Assembly: GCF_008086545.1 (NCBI RefSeq)
Contig: NZ_CP043026.1
Location: 682,001-746,000, forward strand
Origin: Spiroplasma chinense
GTDB taxonomy: Bacteria > Bacillota_I > Bacilli_A > Mycoplasmatales > Mycoplasmataceae
Length of the DNA: 64,000 nt
Direction: 5' to 3'
Every line of letters starts with the position of its first letter. The stretch's first letter is position 1. Shown here in pieces: positions 10,329 through 22,967 of the stretch. The position numbers and the translations under genes were made by a program. The notes under the pieces are model-generated. The model searched no databases. It was not told the origin of the DNA and saw only the letters and a list, made by a program, of their open reading frames with translations.

Positions 10329-11636
10329 ATGGATAAATTAAACGAAAACAATGAAACTTTAGATATTCTTGATAGAAGTGAATTGTATAAGGCAAATAGA
10401 AATAATAAAATTTCTGATACTGATGCTCAAAAATTTGTTGACAAAATTTTTGAGAATTATTTTTTAGACAATGACAATATTAATTTCTTACAAATGAATG
10501 GTTTTAATTTTTTTGTATTTAATGACAATGAATTATGTTTTTGTTTAAGCGCAAAAAAATATTCTGAATGTTGTAAAGCAAACTTAAAAAAAGAAGTTAA
10601 TGAAAATTATATTCCTTATGAAAGTTCTTTGACAAATAAAAAAACTTATTTAAGTTATATGGAATATTCAAATGCTTTATTTGAAAAACATTACAAAGTT
10701 CTTTCTAAATTAGAAGCTTGTAATTGACCAGAATGTAAAAGTTCAAGTGTAGAAAATAAATTATATAATATTGATTTTTCTAAAAAGAATTTTTTAACAA
10801 CTAATACTATAAATCCAATGGATAACAATTATAAAATGGGAGAAGTGTTTTTCAAACCTGCTACAAATAAAAATTTCAAATTCTTTGGTTTATGTAAAGA
10901 ACATAATGAAATGATAGATTCAATTGTTATTTCAAAAACTTCATCAGATGATGAATTATTAAAACTTCATTTTAAACCAATTTTGTATAAAGCATTTTTA
11001 TTAAAAGTTCAATTAGAAATGTTAAAAGAAGAATTTAGAAATAATTTTAATTCTATTAAAGAAGAAGGATTTAAATCACTTTTTATTTACAGATTAAGAA
11101 AAGTTTCTAATCAAACTTCATCATTATTAAACTTATTAAATGATTACAAAAAAAATGTTTTAAAAAATGAAAGTTATGAAATCATTAGAATGTTGTTACC
11201 TTCATCAGAAACAATTAAAGTATATGATCTAATTTATCCACAAATTTGTCCTGATGACTTTAGATTAGTAAATTCAGTTAATAATGTTTTTGTACAAGAA
11301 AACGCAGCAACTTTGATTGTTGTAAATGATAAATCAAATTCATACATTTCGTTTGTTTATGACACAAAAAACAAAGCATTAAATGAGTTTTTCAAACAAT
11401 ACTTAAAAATAATAAAAAATAAAGCTAAATCAGAAGCTGCATTTGTATCAAACTGTTCGTTGTTATTTGCAGACAACGTGTTATTTAATGAAGATTTCTT
11501 CAAAAAAATAACAGATGAAGATAAAGCATTATTTTCTGCTTTAAATAAATTTAGATATGAAAACCCTAACATGGGTCAAGAATATTTAAAAATGAAATTC
11601 TTTGCAGGCTTTAATAAAGGAAACAATTTCTTCTAG
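10329..11636 (+). CDS. Zinc-binding protein with SEC-C-like motif, unknown role
   Basis: 435 residues. Residues 70-82 read Cys-x-Cys-Leu-Ser-Ala-Lys-Lys-Tyr-x-x-Cys-Cys, closely resembling the SEC-C zinc motif (Cys-x-Cys-x8-Cys-Cys/His), which binds zinc at the SecA C-terminus and in many other proteins. A second candidate site is Cys131-x4-Cys136 with Cys189-x-x-His192. The remainder is helical and unrecognised; no signal peptide or membrane segment. It lies between the coiled-coil gene and the KAP-like NTPase gene. A hairpin made of its last codons overlaps the stop. The metal site is inferred from spacing only; the biological role is unknown. Confidence 0.75.
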
Positions 11637-11648
11637 AAATTGTTTTTT
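11621..11648 (+). terminator. Terminator or attenuator overlapping the stop codon
   Basis: Arms AAACAATTTC and GAAATTGTTT around TTCTA, followed by TTT. The stop TAG of the 10329 gene sits in the loop/arm. The next gene starts only 31 bases on with no clear promoter between, so partial read-through is likely. Confidence 0.75.
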
Positions 11649-11678
11649 AAGGGCGAAGTAAAACTTAGGGAGATAAAT

Positions 11679-13049
11679 ATGACAAAAAATAGATATTTTG
11701 ATATGGTTAATGGAGAAAAGTTATTAAGAAAAATGCTTAATTACATTTTTACAGACTATAAAGGAATGATTGGGATCGACGGACCAAAGTCTTCTGGTAA
11801 AAGTTCAATAGTAGAAGAACTATCTTTAAGATTATCAGAAGAGGGGTTTGTGTTAATTAACTTTAACCTTGAACACTTTGTTCAAAGTGAAAACATGTTA
11901 CTAGATTTTATTGGTATTTTGACAAAAGAAATTAGTAATGTTGTTGGGAAAAAGTATATAAATCGTTTCTTAAAAGAAAGAAAGATTAAAAAAATAATTA
12001 AGAAAAACTTAGAAAATCAAAGAAGAGCTGCTAAGTTTAAAAAACAAAAAAAATTAAAAGAAGAGTTATTAGATAAAAACTTAATGATAATTTCAGGAAT
12101 TTTAAAAGATCTAAATGCAATTATTGTAGAATTTGGAATCAGAATGTTATTAACTTTTGATAACTTAACAAATCTTGAATTACACAGTATCTTTAAAGCG
12201 CAATCTTTATTTGAAATTATTGCAGTAGAGTTAAGAAATGTTGTTGTAGTAACAACAATTGACAGTCAATATTTAACTGCAAATGACATTAAAGATATTG
12301 AAATTAGAAAAGTATTTGGAGTTTTGTATGACATTAGAAAAGAATTTGATTCATACAATCACCATGTACCACAAGTAAAAGAGTGAATTAAACAAAACAA
12401 AATTTATGATATTTCATTAATTAGAAGTATTGATTTTGAGCTTGATTTAATTGAAAAATTATTAAGACGTTCTTATGATTTTCACTTAAATGAAAATGAT
12501 AAAGAAAGATATTTTGATGAATTATGCTTTATGTTTTGAATCTTAAAATATATGAAAATGCATGATAATGAATCATTTGTTAGAACGGTCTCTTATATGG
12601 AACAATATGCAGATATTAAGAGGGGGAAAAGAATTTATGATATAAATGATTTTCCAAACCTATCTTTAATTGCAAATGCATTAAAAAGAGAAGGATATAC
12701 TTTTGGAACTAAAAACATGGTTTATGAAATATTGAAATTATTAGAGGTTCCTTTAAAAAATGAAATACCTGTATTTATTGTTTTTGCAAACAAAAAGTAT
12801 TTCAATATAGTAAATGAACTATTGATGTTTTACATCTTTAGTTCAGGTTTAATTGGTATTGATTCAATCTATGATGAAAGAAAAAGTCTAACATTTATGT
12901 TAGACCAAAATAATATAAATCCTTATATTAATAAAGGATTTGCCTTATTAAAACCAAGAACTCTTGAGGAATTACAAAATTCAAGAAATAAATCTATTTT
13001 TGATAATGAATTATTTTCAATAATTCAAACATTCTTTGATTTACTATAA
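11679..13049 (+). CDS. KAP-like P-loop NTPase
   Basis: 456 residues. Walker A is Gly35-Pro-Lys-Ser-Ser-Gly-Lys41-Ser42. It is followed by a Phe-Asn-x-x-x-Phe segment and a Leu-Leu helix that resemble the KAP family pattern after Walker A. Walker B is near 157-163 (Leu-Leu-Thr-Phe-Asp161-Asn-Leu), followed about 25 residues later by Val-Val-Val-Val-Thr-Thr, as expected for sensor 1. Between the Walker motifs sits a Lys-rich charged stretch (about 91-131) where many KAP proteins carry membrane segments. KAP NTPases are linked to membrane-bound complexes and include the phage-exclusion protein PifA. The start at 11679 has a GGGAGA ribosome site; a longer frame from 11640 is unlikely. Family assignment is by motif pattern only. 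Confidence 0.7.
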
Positions 13050-13052
13050 AAA

Positions 13053-13085
13053 AACCACCAATATATAAATATATTGGTGGTTTTT
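13053..13085. terminator. Bidirectional terminator
   Basis: Perfect 13-base arms starting AACCACCAATATA around TAAA, with T tracts on both strands. It serves the KAP-like gene and the convergent small zinc protein gene. Confidence 0.92.
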
Positions 13086-13094
13086 ATTTACTCA

Positions 13095-13280
13095 TTATTC
13101 ATCTCCGTCAACAGAGTGAGATCAATCAATATCGTTATCCGCTTGTTTTTCAGCATCATAGCAAGAATCGCAAACTATAACAGGAATTTCATCCTCAATT
13201 AATTCATCATAAATATATAATCTTTTAGGATCAAGACTATTTACATCTTTACCACAATTGTTTAATTGACATTTTTCCAT
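13095..13280 (-). CDS. Small zinc-ribbon-like protein
   Basis: 61 residues, readable only with TGA as Trp. It has two Cys pairs, Cys4-x4-Cys9 and Cys37-x2-Cys40, spaced as in small treble-clef or ribbon zinc domains, with an acidic C-terminus. The ATG at 13280 is preceded by GAGGAG at good distance. Only 39 bases separate it from the guaC stop, and no terminator lies between, so it is probably co-transcribed with guaC. The function is unknown. Length, ribosome site and Cys spacing support a real gene. Confidence 0.75.
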
Positions 13281-13319
13281 GTTTTTTAGCTCCTCTTTAT
13301 TATTTTATAACATTTGATA

Positions 13320-14282
13320 CTAGAAATTACTTGTTTTTAAAATTACATAGTCAACTTTTTTGATATCTTTAAGTTTATTACCTCCAGAATAAGATATTGA
13401 AGATTGTAGATCTTCTTGCATTTCTTTATAAGTTTCTGAAAGTTTTCCTCTAACTTTTATAATTTCTTTTTTACCTTCAACGTAACGTTTTTCACCTTTA
13501 TTGTATTCGCTGGCACTACCATAATATTCTTTATACATAACACCATCAACTTCAACGTTTTTTCCAGGTGATTCTTCGTGAGCTGCAAATAAACTTCCTA
13601 TCATACACATTCTTGCTCCAAATCTAATTGATTTGGCAATGTCACCATTAACTCTGATTCCTCCATCAGCAATTATAGGTTTTTTAGCAGCTTTACTACA
13701 TCATTTAACAGCTCCAAGCTGTCATCCACCAGTTCCAAAACCTGTTTTAAGTTTAGTTATACAAACTTTTCCAGGTCCTACACCAACTTTTGTAGCATCA
13801 GCACCTCAAGATTCAAGATCTCTTACAGCATGAGGAGTTCCTACATTTCCTGCAATTATAAAAGTTTTATCTGACATATGTTTTCTTATGTGCTCAATCA
13901 TTTCTTTTACACTAAATGAGTGACCGTGAGCAATATCGATTGTTATATATTCAGGAATAACATTTTCCTTAGCCATTTTCTCTATTAATTGATAGTCTTC
14001 TTGTTTTACGCCAACAGAAATTGATGCAATTAAGTTTTGTTCTTGCATTTTCTTTGTAAATGCAAAACTATCAACATTAAATCTGTGCATTACATAAAAT
14101 TGGTTTTCTTTTGCAAGTCTTTCACATAATTCTTCATTTATAACTGATGCCATGTTTGCAGGCATTACAGGCATTGCAAAAGTGTGATTTCCTAATTTAA
14201 CTGAAGTGTCACACTCACTTCTTGACTTTACCACACATAAGTTTGGTACTAATTGTATATCATCGTAATCAAATGCGTACAT
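13320..14282 (-). CDS. guaC: GMP reductase
   Basis: 320 residues, the size of the short bacterial GMP reductases, much shorter than IMP dehydrogenase because the CBS insert is absent. The N-terminus [10 protein letters not shown] is typical. The active-site loop Gly-Pro-Gly-Lys-Val-Cys-Ile-Thr contains the catalytic Cys, followed by Thr-Gly-Phe-Gly-Thr-Gly-Gly-Trp. Ala-Asp-Gly-Gly-Ile-Arg is the phosphate-binding strand. The enzyme uses NADPH to deaminate GMP to IMP in the cytoplasm, letting guanine nucleotides feed adenine nucleotide pools. An AAAGGAG ribosome site precedes the ATG. Two TGA codons encode Trp in the active-site region. Confidence 0.95.
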
Positions 14283-14320
14283 ATTTATATTCTCCTTTAA
14301 TATTTTTATATCATAATTTT

Positions 14321-14350
14321 AAAAAATAAAAAAATGAGTAAAACTCATTT
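14321..14350 (-). terminator. Terminator for the azoreductase gene
   Basis: On the minus strand, AAATGAGT and ACTCATTT arms around three bases, then a T-rich tail. The last base of the azoreductase stop lies in the stem. Confidence 0.85.
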
Positions 14351-14952
14351 TAAAAACATTGAGCAGCGTTAACCACTACATCTTCAATTGATTTTGCAGC
14401 TTCAATTGGTGTTTGACCACTTAATGGAGCAACTTTAGTACCAGCTAATAAAATTGGTTCTTTTACATCAGCTCCAACAAATTCAAAAGTTCCTTTTAAA
14501 AAGGCGCTGTGGTCACCAAAAGGATATCATCCTTTAGGAGCACCTTGAGTTGTGATAATTTGAACTTTCAAATTATCTAATAACCCAATTGCATCTCCTT
14601 TTTTAGAATATTTATAACTAAAAGTTTGATCCGCTAATAAAACGTGATCTAAGTAATTTTTAATTAATCCTGAAACTGCAAAATTATTCATAGGACTTGA
14701 AATAATTACTTTATCTACACTTTTAAGTTGTTTAATATACTCTAAAGAATCTTTTTCATTGAAAAATGTAGAAAAATTATCTCTTGTTAGAGTTTTTTGC
14801 GCCATAGGCTCATTGTTTAAATCTAAATGTATTATTTCGTCATTTGGATTAAGTTTTGTATAGTGTTCTAAAAATAAATTTACAACACCGATTGAGTATG
14901 ATTTTTCTGGAGCAGTTACTGTTCCAGAAATTACTAAAACTTTATTTGACAT
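14350..14952 (-). CDS. azoR: FMN-dependent NADH-azoreductase (flavodoxin-like fold)
   Basis: 200 residues, the normal azoreductase length. The Val-Leu-Val-Ile-Ser-Gly-Thr start forms the first strand and phosphate loop of the flavodoxin-like fold. Ser-Ser-Pro-Met-Asn-Asn-Phe-Ala-Val-Ser-Gly-Leu-Ile-Lys-Asn-Tyr-Leu-Asp matches the FMN-binding motif of this family, and Thr-Thr-Gln-Gly-Ala-Pro corresponds to the later flavin loop. The enzyme uses NADH to reduce azo compounds or quinones; the physiological substrate is probably a quinone. The start at 14952 follows GGAGG; a Met six codons upstream would overlap it. It is divergent from udk. Confidence 0.92.
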
Positions 14953-15056
14953 ATCTTTTTCCTCCAACATTATTTTAACAACTTATTATGAAAATAATTT
15001 TTTTAAAAAATAAAAAACCATTTTTTTGTTAAAATAATTTCAATGGAGACAAATTT

Positions 15057-15683
15057 ATGAAAAAAGTGACAATTATAATCATAGCAGGGGGAAGTGCAAG
15101 TGGTAAAACCACTGTAGCTACAAAAATTGCAAATGAAATATTAAAAGACGAGTCAGTTTCACATATATCAATGGATAGTTATTATAAAAACTTTGCAAAT
15201 CTTAATTTTGAAGAAAAACAAAAACTAAATTTTGATCATCCTAATTCAATGGACATTGATTTAATTTGTGAACACTTAGACAAATTAAAACAAAGAGAAA
15301 GCGTTGAAATGCCAATTTATGACTTTACAAAGCATGAACAATCAGGAAAAACAATCCACATTGAAGCAAGTGATGTAATAATATTGGATGGAATTTTATC
15401 TCTTCATGTTGAAGAGATAAGAAAACGTGCAGATATCAAAATCTTTATAAGAACAGATGATGATATTAGATTTATCAGAAGGTTAATGAGAGATACAAAT
15501 GAACGTGGCAGAAAATTAGAAGACATTGTAGATCAATATTTAACAACAGTAAGACCTATGTATAAATATTTTGTAGAACCTTCAATTGATTATGCAGATA
15601 TAATAGTGCCTTATTATGAAGGAAATAATATAGCAATCGACTTGATAGCAACTAAAATTAAAAGTTTGGTTAATAAAGACTAA
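15057..15683 (+). CDS. udk: Uridine kinase
   Basis: 208 residues, as expected. The P-loop is Gly-Gly-Ser-Ala-Ser-Gly-Lys-Thr-Thr (about residues 11-19), followed by Asp-Ser-Tyr-Tyr-Lys, the uridine/phosphate acceptor region, and Asn-Phe-Asp-His-Pro, a hallmark of uridine/cytidine kinases. Tyr-Asp-Phe and Arg-Arg-Leu-Met-Arg-Asp with Arg-Gly-Arg form the lid. It phosphorylates uridine or cytidine with ATP or GTP, the entry step of pyrimidine salvage. A GGAGA ribosome site precedes ATG 15057. The terminator stem starts within the stop codon. Confidence 0.96.
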   Translation: MKKVTIIIIAGGSASGKTTVATKIANEILKDESVSHISMDSYYKNFANLNFEEKQKLNFDHPNSMDIDLICEHLDKLKQRESVEMPIYDFTKHEQSGKTIHIEASDVIILDGILSLHVEEIRKRADIKIFIRTDDDIRFIRRLMRDTNERGRKLEDIVDQYLTTVRPMYKYFVEPSIDYADIIVPYYEGNNIAIDLIATKIKSLVNKD

Positions 15684-15710
15684 GAAAAAGTTATTACTTT
15701 TTCTTTTTTT
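15682..15710 (+). terminator. Terminator after udk
   Basis: Arms AAGAAAAAGT and ACTTTTTCTT around TATT, then TTTTT. It overlaps the stop codon. Confidence 0.88.
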
Positions 15711-15790
15711 GTTTCAAATTTATAAGTGTTATAATTATTGATATAAATATCAATTACCAATTATCAATCAAGAAAATAAGAGGTATGAAT

Positions 15791-16702
15791 ATGAAAAGAA
15801 TATTAACTTTAATGTCATCAATTTTAATAGTCACACCAACAACTTCAAGTGTTGTTGCTTGTAATTTAGGCGGTGGACCTTCAAGTAACTTAATTCCAAA
15901 TTATAAAGCTGATCTTGCAGATTTAAAAGGTACTGAAGTAAAACCTGGTTTAAGTTATTCAAAAGTTACTACTTTATTTAGTCAAACACTTTTCAGTGAA
16001 TACACTAGTGCATCAACTTTCTCTTTATTAATGAAAATCAATAATTTAACAGACAATACTGCTACAGTTCTGGGACAAATTGAGTGAAACAAAGAATATA
16101 AAGTTGTTCCATATGATTTTCTAATGGACTCACTATTTAAAGGTGAATATGAATTTAATACTAAAGATTTGACTTTACAAACTGCATTTAATGGTAGTTT
16201 TGCAACAAATCAACTTATTGGTTCTAAAGTATATTCTAATTTAAGTTACTTAACTATTAAAAAATTATTTGGTTGAGCATATGAAGATACTGGAGATAAG
16301 GCTTACTTTAATATTAAATGAACTGGTCTAGATGAAACAAGTTCAACTAAACTTATAAAAGAAGGAACTAAAGTTGAAATTGAAGCATCAGAAGATCATG
16401 AAGAATCAGGATTAAAAAAAGGAGATTCTTTTGAACACACTTTTAAAAAATTAAAACTTTCAGAAATGATTCAAGATAATGCTAAATATTATGGTTATTA
16501 CAATAGTTCAGTAGATATGTTCAATTTAGTTTGTTGAACTATGATGGATACAGATCTTTATAATGATGTTAAATTTAAAGAAATAGTTAGCTTTGAAAAT
16601 TTAAGTAAGAAAAATGAAATCCAACCTGGAACTATTATGAAAATAAATACTCCTGGAATTGAAGGATTTGTAGAAGCTGAAAATGTTTCAATTACACTTT
16701 AA
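15791..16702 (+). CDS. Lipoprotein, paralogue of the 47296-48207 gene
   Basis: 303 residues with lipobox Val-Val-Ala-Cys24. It aligns over its whole length with the 303-residue lipoprotein at 47296-48207. Shared landmarks are Gly-Thr-x-Val-x-Pro-Gly, Trp-Asn-Lys-Glu-Tyr-Lys, Phe-x-Gly-Glu-Tyr-x-Phe-Asn-Thr-Lys, Lys-Leu-Phe-Gly-Trp, Asp-His-Glu, and a conserved end with Thr-Ile-x-Lys-Ile-Asn-Thr. The Met at 15791 is preferred over the Met two codons earlier, because AGAGGT abuts that one but is correctly spaced for 15791. Surface protein of unknown role. It carries many TGA-coded Trp at conserved places. Confidence 0.88.
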
Positions 16703-16704
16703 AA

Positions 16705-16730
16705 AATAAGGATATATTCCTTATTTTTTT
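16705..16730 (+). terminator. Terminator after lipoprotein gene
   Basis: Arms AATAAGGA and TCCTTATT, followed by seven T. Confidence 0.88.
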
Positions 16731-16790
16731 CATCAATATTTAGCAAAAAAACAACAATAACAACACTTATATCTTTATTTTGTGTGCTTT

Positions 16791-16810
16791 TTTGTCTAAA
16801 ATAAGACAAA
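16791..16810. repeat. Inverted repeat upstream of parE
   Basis: TTTGTCT and AGACAAA arms around AAAATA, about 90 bases before the parE start in a 198-base gene-free stretch. It may be an operator or a short RNA hairpin; nothing in the sequence decides. Confidence 0.4.
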
Positions 16811-16900
16811 TAAAGGCAATATATTTAAAAAATTTTTTATTTTTTTGCTTTTATGTTATATTAAGGTTAATAATTGTAATTAGATATAGAGGTATATGTC

Positions 16901-18838
16901 ATGGCTGAAAATATTAAAGACCTAAATTATACAGAAGATAGTATTCAAGTTTTAGAAGGACTGGATGCAGTTAGAAAAAGACCTGGAATGTATATTGGTT
17001 CAACAGATTCAAGAGGATTACATCACTTGGTATGAGAAATAGTTGATAACTCAATTGACGAGGCATTAGCTGGAGTTTGTACAGAGATTAATGTAACTTT
17101 AGAAAAAGATGGTTCTGTTACTGTTAAAGATAACGGTAGGGGAGTGCCAATTGGAATGCATAAAGGTTCAAATAAATCTACACCAGAAATAATCTTTTCA
17201 GTACTTCATGCTGGAGGTAAATTTGGTGGAGATGGATATAAAACTTCTGGAGGACTACATGGAGTTGGTTCATCAGTTGTAAATGCTTTATCTTCAAAAT
17301 TTAAGGTAACTATTCATAGAGATGGTTTAATTTCAACAATTAAATTTAATAATGGTGGTAAATTATCATCTCCTTTAAAACAAATTGGAACTTCAAAAGT
17401 AACAGGTACAATGGTTAACTTTTTACCTGATGAAACAATGTTTAGTACAACAAAATTTTCTTTCTCAACAATTTCTGAAAGATTAAAAGAATCTGCGTTA
17501 CTAAATTCTGGATTAAAAATCACTCTTAAAGATGAGAGAAGTGACAAATATGTTGAATATTTATTTGAAAATGGTCTAACAGAATTTGTAAATGAACTTA
17601 AAGGTGATCAAAAAGCTTTAAGTAATCCTGTATTAATTAAAGGTATTGATTCACAAATCGAAGTGGAAATAGCTTTAACTTATACAAATGATTTTTCAGA
17701 AAACATTATGGGATTTGCAAACAATGTTAAAACAAGTGATGGGGGAACTCACATTACAGGTTTTAAAACAGGTTTATTAAAAGCGTTAAATGAATATGGT
17801 AAGAGTCAAAATATTATTAAAGAAAAAGATAAAAAATTAGACTCGACAGATATTCGTGAAGGATTAATAGCAATTGTTACTGTAAAAGTACCTGAAAATT
17901 TAATTCAATATGAAGGTCAAACTAAAGGTAAACTTGGGACAAGCGAAGCTAGATTTGCTTGTGAAAGAATTACTGAACAAAACTTTAGTTTCTGATTACA
18001 GGAAAATAAAACTATTGCAATATTAATTATTGAAAAAGCACTTCTAGCTAGAAAAGCTAGAGATGAAGCTAGAAAAGCAAGACAAGCAGTTAGAGACCAA
18101 AAAGCAAAATCAAAAGGTAAAACTATGCTTGGAAAACTAACTCCAGCTCAAGGAAAAAACAAATTAAATAATGAATTATTCCTTGTCGAAGGAGATTCAG
18201 CGGGTGGAAGTGCTAAATCAGGAAGAGATAAAAAATTCCAAGCAATACTTCCTTTAAGAGGTAAGGTAATTAATGCTGAAAAAACTAAATTAATTGATTT
18301 ACTAAAAAATGAAGAGATCACAACAATAATCAATGCAATTGGTGCTGGAATTGGAAGTGACTTTGATATTGAAGATATCAATTATGGAAAAATAATTATC
18401 ATGACTGACGCCGATACTGACGGGGCACATATTCAAACTTTATTATTAACATTCTTTTATAGATATATGAAAGAACTTATTACAAATAAAAATGTGTATA
18501 TAGCAATGCCACCTTTATTCAAAGTAACTCAATCAAATAAAAAAGATTTCATTTACTTATGAACTGAAGATGAACTTGTAGAATACATGAAAAAATCAAA
18601 AAATAAAGTTGACATACAAAGATATAAAGGATTGGGTGAAATGAACGCAGACCAGTTGTGAGAAACAACAATGGACCCAGAGCAAAGAAAGATAATTCAA
18701 ATCACAGTAGAAGATGCGCTTGCAGCAGAAAATACCTTTAGAACACTAATGGGTGATAATGCTGAAAAACGTAAAGAGTGAATTGAAGAAAATGTTAAAT
18801 TTACCCTTGAAGATAATACCGAATTTGTAGAAATTTAA
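16901..18838 (+). CDS. parE: DNA topoisomerase IV subunit B
   Basis: 645 residues. The GHKL ATPase domain includes Arg-Lys-Arg-Pro-Gly-Met-Tyr-Ile-Gly, Glu-Ile-Val-Asp-Asn-Ser (metal/ATP site) and Gly-Gly-Leu-His-Gly-Val-Gly. The TOPRIM part has Glu-Gly-Asp-Ser-Ala-Gly-Gly and Asp-Ala-Asp-Thr-Asp-Gly-Ala-His. These motifs also occur in GyrB; ParE is chosen because the downstream partner has ParC-type motifs. The enzyme decatenates daughter chromosomes. ATG 16901 lies nine bases after AGAGG; an earlier ATG at 16896 is out of frame. The gene pair is unusual in having an extra gene (18866) between parE and parC. Confidence 0.95.
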
Positions 18839-18865
18839 TTTAAATAGTTTTAAGGAGGTGTTAAT

Positions 18866-22397
<3,532 letters not shown>

Positions 22398-22398
<1 letters not shown>

Positions 22399-22421
22399 AA
22401 TACCTGTAAAGGTATTTTTTT
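22398..22421 (+). terminator. Terminator after parC
   Basis: Arms AAATACCT and AGGTATTT around GTAA, then a T run. It begins at the last base of the stop codon. Confidence 0.9.
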
Positions 22422-22451
22422 ATTGTATAAAATATATATGAGGTGCTTATT

Positions 22452-22967
22452 GTGAAAATTCAAATTTTAGGACTGGGTTGTTCAGGTAAAACAGTATTGG
22501 CTAAATATTTATCAAAAAAACTTGGTTTAACATACATTGATGCTTCAAAGTACTTAGAAATTGAAAATGTTGGTCAAAGATTTGATAAATATGCAAAAGA
22601 CATTTTGATGTATGATTCTTGAATAGTTGATGGACATACTGGTGAATGAATGATTGGAAGTTTTTATAAATCAGATTATATTATTTGTATTGATATTAGC
22701 GATGAAGATTTAATAGCTAGGGTAAATGAATTAGAATTAAGAAATGATTTATTTTTAAATAAAAATATTAAAATAGATGATAAGTACAATGAACAATATT
22801 ACAATAAAGTAACAGATCTAGAATATTTAAAAAAACAAAGAGAAGAAATAAAAATTAGATTAGAAATTACTAAAGCAAAAATTTTATTAATTGATGGAAC
22901 TAAAAGTTTAAAACAAAATTATTATAAAATTTTAGAATTCTTAGTAAACAATGGTGAGGGTAAATAA
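22452..22967 (+). CDS. Small P-loop nucleoside/nucleotide kinase-like protein
   Basis: 171 residues, GTG start at 22452 after ATGAGGTG. The N-terminal strand leads into Gly-Leu-Gly-Cys-Ser-Gly-Lys-Thr, a Walker A motif. Ile-Val-Asp-Gly-His-Thr-Gly-Glu-Trp (two TGA Trp nearby) and Tyr-Ile-Ile-Cys-Ile-Asp resemble the second and third strands of topology-modulation/FlaR-type kinases, which belong with adenylate-kinase-like folds. The substrate is unknown. Its stop overlaps the recD2 start by one base, so the two are translationally coupled. Confidence 0.75.
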
